Positions 1 to 9,800 of a DNA stretch of 12,347 bases are shown one piece after another. The notes beneath the pieces are model-generated. The model had not been told where the DNA came from. It worked only from the letters and a program-made list of their open reading frames with translations, and made no database searches. The stretch comes from Cephalothrix spiralis. Taxonomy: Eukaryota > Nemertea > Palaeonemertea > Archinemertea > Cephalotrichidae. The stretch spans positions 1 through 12,347 of the forward strand of contig JAUCNG010285517.1 in assembly GCA_032353305.1 (NCBI GenBank), read 5' to 3'. Position numbers and translations under genes: made by a program. Every line of letters begins with the position of its first letter. Position 1 is the stretch's first letter.

Positions 1-120
1 AACCTGACCGAGCCACCCAGGAAGCTATGCGCTGAGGAAATTGCTTAAGGTTCCACCCGATGGAAAGTGGTGTCGAGACTGGATATCGATCCAGGGACCT
101 GGAATATAACGCCAGCCGTA

Positions 121-641
121 TGGTACTATTCTTCGTACTACCGGCTGCGCCGACGATATTTTTTGTAAAGGTGGTAAATTCAGTGAAAATCGGATTTCAT
201 TTAATTTTTTACATCCCTCCTTCTCAATAACATTTTATTCCTAGACGCGTGAAATAAATGCACACGTAAATTGTTCAACAAAATACATATGTTAATATTG
301 ACCTACAGAAACATTGATTTTAGCAGCAAAATTGTTTGAAATTATGTTTACAACATGTATTCAAAAACATTAAAAAATATAAGGACCTCATATATGACAA
401 CCAAGTGTACGTGTAACACTATTTAACGAGCGTACAATTGTACATGTATTACAATTTTCATGCCAAATGTTAATTTAGCCTACTTCGTATGCGTTAAAGT
501 GTCAATACAGATATCGAATTGTTTTGTTGATGACCTTCTAACTCTTTACACAGTTAAATAGCTTTTTCCGTTCTAACATATCGCTACAAGGCAAAATATT
601 AGAAAACCGGTTTAAATCAATCTTTTAGGTTGTATTCCATC
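121..641 (+). repeat. Left inverted arm of the fold-back element
   Basis: Shared landmarks with the right arm include CGTACTACCGGCTGCGC, the 69-bp near-identical block 265-333, TATAAGGACCTCAT, TGTACATGTATTACAATTT and TCAATACAGATATCGA. The inner end, about 617-637, matches less well. The left arm carries small insertions relative to the right, for example around 250-265. Confidence 0.8.
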
Positions 642-648
642 CAAAACC

Positions 649-755
649 ATGGTAGCTGGTATGAATTTATGACATATAAACCTGATATTGCGAGTGCAAA
701 AGATGCGAGAGAGAAATTGCGATACTTTTTGCGCTGAGGAGGGCCTTTTTCTTAA
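649..755. repeat. Interspersed repeat, copy A (core of the fold-back element)
   Basis: It is the first part of the fold-back centre and is related to 8640-8843 in intron 5, in the same orientation. Similarity may resume weakly at about 868-885, where ATTGGGGGTGCT resembles ATTGGGGTGCT at 8866-8876. The source family was not identified. Confidence 0.65.
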
Positions 756-836
756 AAATTATAGCTGAAGTAGTCCCTAAGGCCTAAGTGATATTTAAAC
801 AAGAAATATTTCAAATACGTTGTACTGTTTTATGGC

Positions 837-860
837 GGTGCACTTTACTTGAAGTGCACC
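837..860. repeat. 9-bp perfect hairpin in the fold-back centre
   Basis: GGTGCACTT (837-845) and AAGTGCACC (852-860) flank a 6-nt loop, TACTTG. It lies close to the middle of the fold-back element, so it would be near the apex of the extruded arm structure. Confidence 0.6.
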
Positions 861-1067
861 TCCGACATTTTATTGGGGGTGCTTTGCAAGTTTTTCTCGT
901 GGTTCAACTACCTGCCAATAAGCGGGGCTTTTTCCGGACAATTTTAGCCCTCGCCGATTTTCCGGTCCAATTGTGTACATGTATTTCTATTAACAATTGA
1001 AAAGCTAGAAAGTCATTGATGAAAATAATTACAACTCTCCAAGTCACACTTTCAAAAAGTAGGACAT

Positions 1068-1514
1068 GCCAAAATCAATACAACTTAAAATATTGATTGA
1101 ACTTGTTTTCTAAAATGTTGCCTTTTAAGACAGAACAAGCTATTTTTTGGTCATTAACAAAAAAATCGATATCTGTATTGACTCTTTAACGCATACAATG
1201 AAAAAGGCTAAATTAACATCAGACATGCAAATTGTAATACATGTACAATCGTTCGCTCGTTAATTAGTGTTTATACATGTACACTTGTTTCTCATGAGGT
1301 CCTTATATTTTGAAATGCTTTTATTTCAAATAATTTTGCTGCTAAAATCAATGATTCTGTAGGTCAATATTAACATATGTATTTTGTTCAACAATTTACG
1401 TTTAGAAATACAATGTTATTGAGGAGGAGGTAGGGAAGAAATTATATGAAATCCGCTATACCACTTTACAAAAAAATCTCGTCAGCGCAGCCGGTAGTAC
1501 GATGAATAGTACCA
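1068..1514 (-). repeat. Right inverted arm of the fold-back element
   Basis: Read on the minus strand it repeats the left arm in order, starting TGGTACTATTCATCGTACTA and ending near a TCAATATTTTAAGTTGTATT block. It is shorter than the left arm through several deletions. Confidence 0.8.
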
Positions 1515-2712
1515 TAGGATCAGGCATCCAGTCTATAATGGCTTACTAATCCACTGTAAGAGGTCGCGACGGAAAAGTAGAGTAAAAACGAATTGTTATT
1601 CTGAAGTATAACTTGTATTAGAAAAGTTGAATTTCAGATTTTAATTCACTTTTCATTTGATACATCCTTTTTTTTACTACATACATGTACTAGATTTTCA
1701 TTGGCGGCCTAAATCATTATTATTTTTTAATGTCCGTAGACGACAATTTAATATACCCCATATACTCAATCTCTGTGACAAACAAGGCATGTAATATTAT
1801 ATGTATTTAACATATTTTGAACCATTTTGTGTTTAGGGTGCAAGATCGCTTACTGGAACAGCCAATATAGCTTATATTAATTAGGTGTCTTTCAAGTTTC
1901 GACACACAGGCCAGGCTCAAGGCACCAACAGTAAAAAATCCGTAAAAATATGGGAATTTCATTTTCTTATAGAAATCTTCATATCACATACATTTCATTC
2001 ATATTCATGTTACGGTATATTGATTGCAAAATATATAAAGTATAGACGAGGTAAAAAAAGACAACATATGTTGAATACAACTCGTTAGTTGACTACTAGG
2101 GGAATTTAGCGCCGTTAATAAACCTATCGTATAGATGGCGCTCTATGGGTAATTTAAAACCAGTTATGTAACTTATGTTGGTACATGTTTACTTTTACCT
2201 ACAATTAGATCCTCCGCCAATGTGTATTATTCTATGGCGAATTGGATGAGTGAAAAGTGGCCTACATTATTGATAAAAACAAAGTTATATAGTTTTAATG
2301 TCAAAATGAAGAATATCAATATGTACATGTGCGTAATAAATTTGGGACAAAATGTTTAGTAGATGTCATTAAACTAATACGAACGTGCTTAACGTCTAAC
2401 ATTTTAAGTAGTCAATTAACGTTATGATCGCGTATTAACCAATTAAAAATATTGAAACCGAGGAAAAACCTTATTCATAATGTACATGTCAGTCTTGACA
2501 AACAGTACATTGGATGTGTATCTAAGTGTCATGGGGATGCAGGCCCTTAAATAACACTGAAGTACTATCCAAGTAAACGTCTCTATCAAAGTATATTGTA
2601 CGACGAACATTGAGTTTCTGAATATACGAAACAATGATGTTATTTTCAAAAAGTTTAGAACGAATAAAAAATAAACTTTATCACAAATCGGGCAGCATTC
2701 ATTTCAATAGTT

Positions 2713-2920
2713 AATTATTACCGGAGGAGCAATTTCGATAGTACCCCCCCTCCCAAATATCGTTAACAATGACAAAATATAAAGTTTATGGAACAAATAT
2801 TCCGCCGCGGATATTGAATTTTTTACCTAGCCCCCTTGTGCCGGGTGGCGGGCAGAATTTCAAAAACATCAGATCTTTTTTTTAAATGGTATCATCGAAA
2901 TTGTTCCTCCGGCAATAATT
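2713..2920. mobile_element. MITE-like element with terminal inverted repeats of about 33 bp
   Basis: AATTATTACCGGAGGAGC at 2713 continues through AATTTCGATAGTACC to about 2745. Its inverted counterpart runs from about 2887 (ATGGTATCATCGAAATTG) through TTCCTCCGGCAATAATT to 2920. The arms differ at a few positions. A TA just inside each palindromic end may be the target site. The 208-bp length and non-coding interior, which includes GTGCCGGGTGGCGGG, fit a non-autonomous DNA transposon. Confidence 0.75.
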
Positions 2921-2965
2921 CCTAGAAATTGTGTGTATGTATTGTATATAGTTTAAGTATCAATT

Positions 2966-3000
2966 AAATAAGAAAAATGTATAAATAAGAAAAATGTATA
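2966..3000. repeat. 17-bp tandem duplication
   Basis: AAATAAGAAAAATGTAT occurs twice in a row (2966-2982 and 2983-2999), followed by the start of a third unit. It is simple AT-rich slippage. Confidence 0.85.
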
Positions 3001-3426
3001 AATTTGGTCAATTAGGGTTGAAATCGCTATTGTCTACGTTCACAGCTGCGATATCTATTATATTATTATTGCGTCTAAAATTATAAACAATTTGATTTAC
3101 TCTAAACTGCGCAGAATATCGGATATCTGGCGGTGTGGCATAGGATTCTAAATTTAAATTTTATTTACGAAAAATATGCTTATTACATACACTCGAGAAG
3201 TAAAATAATTTTCTAGAAAAAATTCTAGAATTTATAATGATGACGGAATTCTATTTTACCAAATACCTAACCGAAATCCGTGACACAAAAGTGAGAATCT
3301 TTAGAAAAGTATTTAAAGATATATAAACTTAATTGAACTAAACGCGGACGACATAGCTTATATTTTATAATTTTTAGTTTCTTCAAGGAGTACATTACTG
3401 GATGCCATACACGGAGCGCAGCGCAT

Positions 3427-3461
3427 ATTAAAATGGCGTCCACCAAGGTTGCCATTTTAAT
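3427..3461. repeat. 11-bp perfect inverted repeat
   Basis: ATTAAAATGGC (3427-3437) and GCCATTTTAAT (3451-3461) are exact reverse complements around 13 nt. It may be a remnant of a short element; nothing marks it as functional. Confidence 0.6.
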
Positions 3462-4129
3462 TGGATAAAAAATACTTTGAATTCGATTTGAAAACGAGTC
3501 TATAAGCACTTATATCTACATGTATAGTGTGACTTTAGTGTCTCTAGAAATTTTTTAAAAACCAAACTCACATGTTAATAAAACCAGCACTTGAAGTTAT
3601 TGCTGCTTTTATATTCTCAAAAGTGTATCATTATTAGAAATGTTGCATTCACTATGAAACAACAATGTTGTTGAAGTATCGAACAATTTTTTAAATGCAG
3701 TGTTTTTAATGACTCATTATTGCATTTTTGTAAAGATAAATCTAACTTATATAGTGTATCTCACAAAAAATGAGAACCGGTCAGTTAGATAACATCATGT
3801 TTTACGGCTAAATTATTCAATATTTAGTTTGGATGATTTCCAGCGATCGTTGGAAGTTACAATGTACATAGTGTTTGGCGCAACTCTGTTCGTAGATAAA
3901 GCAGCTATAGCTACATCGATTTTCACAATAACTTTAAAGTTTAACCTGAGCTGCGGTCTGCGGATTATATGTATAAATTAACGATCTTTCCCAGATGGTC
4001 GAATATTTCTATTTTTTAAATTCTTCATAGTCTATGACAGTTTTGTTTTTAATTTTAGAAGATTTAAGGAGTTTTTATCAATATTTAATGAGATTTTAGG
4101 AGATTTTTAAGCAATTTTTGAGATTTAAT

Positions 4130-4333
4130 GATAATATAAGTGGATTTTCTAATAACTTTCCTTCGCTACAAACAAAAATCTAACCATACTTTTTATTTTT
4201 ATTTTTTTCTAAATTTTTTGAAGACTTTAGTAGGAATGGTCAAATTTGAGGATGTCATTTAAACTATGAGGCCTGTAAGTTGCTTAATGCTTATTTACAA
4301 AGTTGATAAAAATGAAATCCACTTATAATAATC
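4130..4333. repeat. Inverted-repeat pair of about 18 bp bounding a 204-bp segment
   Basis: GATAATATAAGTGGATTT (4130-4147) is nearly the reverse complement of AAATCCACTTATAATAATC (4315-4333), differing by one indel or substitution. The size matches a MITE, but the ends are AT-rich and no target duplication is clear. Confidence 0.5.
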
Positions 4334-4457
4334 TCATTTAGTACAATTTTAAAATGAGATCAAGGCTGGGGAGAAAAATAAATCGAAAGTTCCTTCAGGA
4401 TAGTCAGTGTAGACCTCTAGTATTTTTGTGAACGGATAACGCAAAAAAAAATTATTT

Positions 4458-4503
4458 GAAAGAGAAGACAATGTTCTTTTGAAAGAGAAGACAATGTTCT
4501 TTC
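4458..4503. repeat. 23-bp tandem duplication
   Basis: A unit starting GAAAGAGAAGACAATGTTCT occurs at 4458-4480 and again at 4481-4503, with one difference at the last base. Confidence 0.9.
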
Positions 4504-5155
4504 AAGAAGGATACACTGTAGATTATGATGATTGAAATGTGGAGCGCCTATTAGGTAGTGGCGAAATTAATTACGGTGTATTGTTGGGATACGTACATTA
4601 ACAACTTTTAAATCTTGAATCACAAGTTGTCTGGTGATTTCTAAATGTCTCACAAGCCACATTTTATCGTCAGTTCTGTCTTCTGCTTGATTTCCTTCAA
4701 TCCTGAATTGGAAGAGAGCTATTGTTTAAATCAGGGATGACCATTGAAAACGAACAAATCTGCGATAAAAGCTGTTAAATTTTTGTGGGATTACATTGTT
4801 AATAATATCTAAGTATCATGGTGTGGCCAGGTGTGGCTCATAAATAAGATAATCCCATTAGATTATTTTTTGTCATAATTGTTTATTATTGTGATACCGG
4901 TACTTATCACCTTTATTTTATAAAGTTTTAAAATTGTTAATGCAGTTAACAACTTATTTATGACTTACGTTTATAGTTTCGATGGAAAATTGCAATCGAT
5001 TAATTCATGTTTCTAAAGAATCATGAATATTGTATGTTAAAAACTTATAAATGATTTGTTACATGCACGGGATCATAGGTTAATAACATAGGTGAATTTG
5101 AAGAATTAAAAAAAAATATAACTCCATGATATTAATCAAAATCCGCATTTGTTCA

Positions 5156-5166
5156 GGGGGGGGGGG
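5156..5166 (+). repeat. Run of eleven G
   Basis: An uninterrupted G homopolymer in AT-rich intron. It is prone to sequencing error and length variation. Confidence 0.9.
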
Positions 5167-5307
5167 TGCTAGGCCTTCTTGAACTTGGTTCCAGCGTGTT
5201 GTTCCTGCTATAAAATATACCGTAAACCAAAATTCTCACCGGCGGATCCATAAACCAAGCAATTAAAACAAAAAGGCCTTATCCAAACCACAGCTGACGG
5301 GTTAAGT

Positions 5308-5520
5308 ACAAAATGTCGAGATACTAGAACGTCGAAGACCAAAATGAAGATAGACAAAAATGTCGAATTACCAAAATGTCGAAAGACCAAAATGCTCTTT
5401 TGACAATTTCGGTCATTAGATTGGACTTTTAACATTATGATCATTAGACATTTTGGTTTTTAGACATCAAAACCTTTAGACATTTTGGTATTTCATCATT
5501 TCGCATTCTACATTTTACAA
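5308..5520. repeat. Array of ACCAAAATGTCGA-type words in opposing orientations
   Basis: On the left, AAAATGTCGA, GACCAAAATG, ACCAAAATGTCGAA (from 5370) and similar words recur every 15-25 bp. On the right, the reverse complement GACATTTTGGT appears at 5447-5457 and 5479-5489, with weaker forms around. The switch lies near 5397. A related series of TTTCGGTC words occurs at 6628-6669. It looks like a degenerate simple-sequence palindrome. Confidence 0.65.
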
Positions 5521-6247
5521 AATGTATTCACTACTTAAGACATTATGGGTGTATACAAAGCTGACGGAAGCGCGGTGGGTAAAAGGAAGGTACACTGTAT
5601 CTCTAAAACTAGACTCCGTATGCACAGCTCGAAAACGGTGAACCGTTTTTTTTAAAAACCCGCAGTTAGTTAGTATACACAATAGAACAATTACCATAAG
5701 GGCTTTAATGGGTAATGGTAGACATTATAAAGTCAATTAATTTCCTGAATAGATTTTTGACGTTCTTTTCAGTTTTGTTCTTTTAATGTAAAATCGATTC
5801 AAAAGTGAATCAAGTTTGCTTTTTACCTCATACAAACTGTTCTATTAAGCACTTCAAAACACTTTGCTTTCCACTGTTTTGGTCGGCCAATAGGTTGAAA
5901 ACCGGATTGTTCAAATTTTTTCTGCCAATTTTCATCGATTCTAAAAGTAAAATACAAAAAACGTTAACAAAGTACATGTTTCATCAAATTAATGTTTACT
6001 CTCTGTATTAAAAAATTTATATGTACAAACAAAAAATCAAATGTATAGTGGTTTAAAAAATGCAGCCTGTGTCATTCGGGTCAAAACACCAATATGCTAA
6101 AACACAATTCCGCCAAACCCAACAAGGCTTCAAATGTTGCCACAGTAGGAACATCGTTAAAGAAACGAAATATTTTGAAAATTGTTATTCATAAAATTTA
6201 ACACACCTGTTGGACTATTTTCATATGATTTTTGTTAACGTTTAACA

Positions 6248-6307
6248 GCGTTCAACTTTAAGGTGTTTTGAACGCAGTTGAACGGACAGATTTTTAGATC
6301 CGTTCAA
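6248..6307. repeat. Two adjacent perfect hairpins built from GTTCAA/TTGAAC
   Basis: The first hairpin is GCGTTCAA (6248-6255) with TTGAACGC (6268-6275). The second is TTGAACGGA (6278-6286) with TCCGTTCAA (6299-6307). Both have 12-nt loops, and TTGAACGC recurs shortly after. The region precedes the exon 7 donor by about 400 bp on the intron side and has no visible gene. Confidence 0.6.
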
Positions 6308-6710
6308 AATAGTGATTTTTGAACGCACTTTCCTGAACGTTCATAGGTAAGCATCCTGATGCGACACCCTTTTATCCCAAAGTCTCGCCATAATTTAAAG
6401 TTAATTCTGAACTACAGAAAAGGTTCACCATTTAACAAGACGTTTATTTTTAATGAGCTATTGATTTTTAATAATGCTACTCACGTACAACATCGAAAAT
6501 CGAAATCCAAAAATTCTCAATGGACACAATTTTTTTTAATGTGGACGAATGTCTTAAAGGGAACCAGACCAAATTGGATGTACTATAGTTAACTAAGTTT
6601 TTGTTTTCGGGTCCTTTGTTCATTCGGTCTTATGGACTTTCGGTCTTTTGGGATTTCGGTCATTTGGGCTAGACCTATAATAAAGGTAATTTGCATCGAA
6701 CTTGATTTAC

Positions 6711-6859
6711 CTTTCTTCTCGTTCTATTATTCTTAGGGCTGTAACGACAGTTGATGGTTCTCTTCTTACAGATATGAGCGTCCTTTGCATGGTTAACCAT
6801 AACTGTTTCCCAAGTTCTTCTGATAATTTCCTTACCTCACTAAAGTATTGATCCAATGT
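6711..6859 (-). CDS. EXOC3: EXOC3 coding exon 7 (149 nt, last exon in window)
   Basis: The acceptor is CATATTTTCAG and the donor GTAAAT. The exon encodes 49 residues containing [24 protein letters not shown] and ALRIIEREE, then AG of a split codon (Arg or Ser by itself; Arg or Lys expected). It aligns with the human block around LSDELAKQLW and RIIEREE (recalled), which leads into the large helical Sec6 domain. If the intron is ignored, the next in-frame codon across the donor is TAA, so splicing is needed to continue. The following exon, expected to carry a PPGRPKNW-type motif in the family, was not found to the left. Confidence 0.93.
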
Positions 6860-9800
6860 CTGAAAATATGCAAAATAAGAACAATGTCCAAAAACAATTG
6901 CACTTAAGTGTGGCTTACGAAATGAGGACGATGTACTTTCGCTATAAAGCAAAACCTATTCCGAATGCATGTGCCCAATTATCTTTAAAAATAAGAAATA
7001 TAGGAGTATATTGTTCAAATATTGGAAGGCTACAGGTTGCTAAATGAAAGCATAAACCACAGACTCAGAACAAAACAATCAAGAGATTCTCACAAATTTT
7101 CGACTGTATTCGTCTTTCTCAATGTGATTTTCTAGTCCATTTAACTAACCAAAATGCAACGCATTATATCAAGAATATATTCTTATTGTATTCTGTGTTA
7201 AGTTTCTAAATTTTACTGACATATAAATGGGTAACTTTAAAAAGCGAATTATACAATAGCGTAATATAATGATATAAAGAAGCATCATGGATCATATAAA
7301 TGGAACAAGGTATGCTTGTTTGGTGAATTATTTGTTTAAAATATAGGAAATATAGGATATTTTTATGACTTATAGAATGCACATTGAGATTTTGCTTTTC
7401 AAGACAGTTAATCCAATGACGTTAAGATATTTCTGATTCAGAATCCAGTTAAGTTGAATTTCGATCGATTTCATAGAATTTATTATTGGGAAGTGGGAAC
7501 CCGTTCGAATTCCGCCCGGCTTTTAACTAAAGACCTATGGGTCGACGCCCAGTGTGCTTCAAACTAGGTTACACTTGTAAAAGGAAATGCAGAACAAATT
7601 ATGTATCCTATCAATGAGGCCCCGAAAAAGAGTACTAGGCGGCTTTCTCATCTAATTTTAAAACTTACGTTTTTATCGGTGGGGCTTTGGAATGGTTGTT
7701 TATGTAGCTCAAAAAATAGGTCGTCTCGACAAGTCTCTAGGTCCGTTAAACTGAAATAAAACACAAAAGGTCAATATGATGGCAAAGTAGTGGGATACTG
7801 CAACACAATAATAATTATTTACTCGAATATTTACAAAACAGGTGCGATTGGCTTAGACAAGATTATAAATAGTTAATTTCATTGCCATATCGGAGTGGCG
7901 GCTTGAGACTGCAGCACTGCCGCATCTGCGTCACTTGACAAAATTCTCAAATTTTTGAAAATTTAAAATGAGCTCTAACTGCATAGAACGCAATAAAAAA
8001 GGTTTCAGGTCTTCAGTGAGCACCCTTGCTATCTCAGCGAGCGAGTACCAATCTCAGTGAGTACTCAAACTATCAGATCCGCGCGGGAGCACACTATCAA
8101 CAGTAGATCGAGGAACCGCACAAATAACAATCACTGATTGCGCGCTAAATAAATATGTTATATTCTTTGTTTTAGACCTAGTCTTAGAGATAATTTTGAA
8201 TGGCTGCGCATCTGATTTATTTTCATTTGCATGTAGCAGCAGCCATGTTTTGCAATTTTTTGACTTTAATTCTTATATTCTTTCGTGAATTGTTATCGAT
8301 ATTTAGTAAAAAGTGAACGTTATTGATTTATGAGTTTGGTTGAAAAGTTCATCATAACGCTGCATTATTCACGATTGTGATTGCATACATTTTATACAAT
8401 GACCCCTTCACGTTGATGGTCGAGAGTCCATAGAACACTTGTCTGAATTAATTAGTTTCATTTTGAATATTACAGACTAAAGCTATTCAAAGTACGTAAG
8501 TATATAATTTGTCTTTAATTTCGAAAAACCCGTTAGATTTGCCCCTTTACAAACCAGAGGCTCTGCCCCTGGCAGGCGTGGCATAAGTATAAAAATATCG
8601 GGGTGTGAGGTAGTGAAGTCGAGAAATTATCCATATATTATGGCAGCTAGCTGATATGCAGGCAATTTATTACATAAAATAAACCTGGTATTGCGAGCTC
8701 CAAACGCGCGAAAGAATTTTTTTTATATAATAATTTTTTTATTTACAAATAATTACATAATATGATTATGGACCTAAGACAGCATGAAATAAGTGCGTCA
8801 TATGAAGAGGAAATTTTTTGATACTTCTTGCGCTTAGGAGGGTATTTATTTTCTGGCAAATTATATTGGGGTGCTCAGCCCCTATACCACATAGCGCGCA
8901 CTTCAAACCTGCGTGGCGGCTTGAATGGCGTCAATAGAATGCACCGCAGCGGGGTGGGAAACGTAAGGTACATAGTTCTGCTCCAGTTATCTACAAAGTA
9001 TCCCTACTACTTTATCATAAAAAATGAGTTTGATTATCAGCCGAAAACCATTGGGAAATTTATCTACATGTGCAGTGGTGAACATATCCTATTAAACCTA
9101 ATGTTTTCGCATGTTGGTTCACCGCATCGATTTGGTTATAACTGTATTTGGATAACAACATATATCCGTCATCTACATATGATTACATATGAGATCTGAA
9201 ACTTATTTATATTCGATTTTGTGAAATTTTATATCATTGTATCAACTAATTACCATTTATGGGCGTGCAATAATTTATCTTCTGAGATATACTCTCTTGT
9301 TTTCTTTACTAACTCAGGAACAGTAAAGATGTGTTTCAAGTTCTCCATCGCTGCAAGAAGCTAGAAAATAAATTTAAAAACATTTTGCCTACCGATCGAT
9401 ATTTTTCCTTTTTTGCAGTACTATTTCATAATTATAAGACGTGCGTAGTATGTGCGTATGCATATTCAGAATACTGGTAAATTTATATTCTAGTCGTTTC
9501 TGGTGTCTCTGTTTATAAATCAATTTAAACATTTGTATTATCTTTGTTCCGCTATACATATCCATATTAGCCATAACATCATTTTAAGGGGATGGGGTAG
9601 TCAGATATTTCGTACAAACCGTGCGTACACAAGGTGTATTCCAAGAACGTTCGAGTCGTACGTACGCGTACAAGGGGAGGGGTCAGAAATCCCAGATTTC
9701 GAGCGTACGTACAAATAGGAAAAGTAAAATTTCATGTTCTAATGTTGATTTCTCCGGTCAAAGAAAAAGTTTGATTGTATTGTAACAAGTAATAGATTGC

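Larger units (their letters stand above)
121..1514. mobile_element. Fold-back DNA element with long terminal inverted repeats
   Basis: The sequence starts TGGTACTATTC and ends GAATAGTACCA, and the two sides are similar inverted arms of roughly 450-520 bp around a centre of about 425 bp. One 69-bp stretch (265-333 versus 1332-1400) differs at two positions; other parts have indels. TA lies on both flanks (119-120 and 1515-1516), compatible with a TA target duplication as in Tc1/mariner-like elements. However, the TA also extends the palindrome, so this is not proof. No transposase frame is present, so it would be non-autonomous. It is probably an old insertion. Confidence 0.8.
1..6710 (-). other. 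EXOC3 intron 7, partial (at least 6.7 kb), repeat-rich
   Basis: The donor is GTAAAT at 6710-6705. No matching acceptor and exon with the expected Sec6 continuation was recognised on the minus strand down to position 1, so the whole stretch is taken as intron. It carries the elements listed separately. The parts 1517-2712, 2921-4129, 4334-5300, 5521-6247 and 6308-6704 show no gene and no clear element beyond minor hairpins and short duplications. Confidence 0.6.
7751..9253 (-). other. EXOC3 intron 5 (about 1.5 kb)
   Basis: The intron runs from donor GTAATT to acceptor TTTATTTCAG. It has a locally GC-richer patch at about 7895-8145 with three degenerate tandem units, and copy B of an interspersed repeat at 8640-8843. 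A 372-nt open frame on the opposite strand (8828-9199) overlaps that repeat and resembles no protein I know. I take it as chance. Confidence 0.8.

Noticed and set aside
1-118. Possible tRNA-derived SINE on the minus strand and a CTGGAT-ATCG-ATCCAG hairpin (79-94)
   Set aside because: The A-box match is imperfect and the B box would lie outside the window; the hairpin is short. Not enough to annotate.
788-1000. 70-codon frame in the fold-back centre
   Set aside because: It starts at GTG, shows no transposase motif and sits next to a hairpin; not credible as a eukaryotic gene.
2108-2142. AGCGCC...GGCGCT inverted repeat
   Set aside because: Only 6 bp with a 23-nt loop; expected by chance in a window this size.
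5208-5444. 78-codon minus-strand frame
   Set aside because: It is the translation of the ACCAAAATGTC word array, so its pattern is repeat-derived.
6359-6592. 77-codon ATG frame on the plus strand
   Set aside because: Composition is that of random AT-rich DNA (many K, N, F), with no domain and no splice or promoter support.
6860-6952. Extension of the exon 7 frame past 6859
   Set aside because: The frame stays open into intron 6 by chance, but the CATATTTTCAG acceptor and the loss of similarity to Sec6 set the exon boundary at 6859.
7501-7520. tRNA-like T-arm CCCGTTCGAATTCCG
   Set aside because: No A box or acceptor-stem partner at the right distance; at best a fragment of a SINE.
8828-9199. 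123-codon open frame on the plus strand in intron 5
   Set aside because: It opens at TTG, overlaps the interspersed repeat, lies antisense inside an EXOC3 intron and matches no protein I recognise; it is probably a chance frame.
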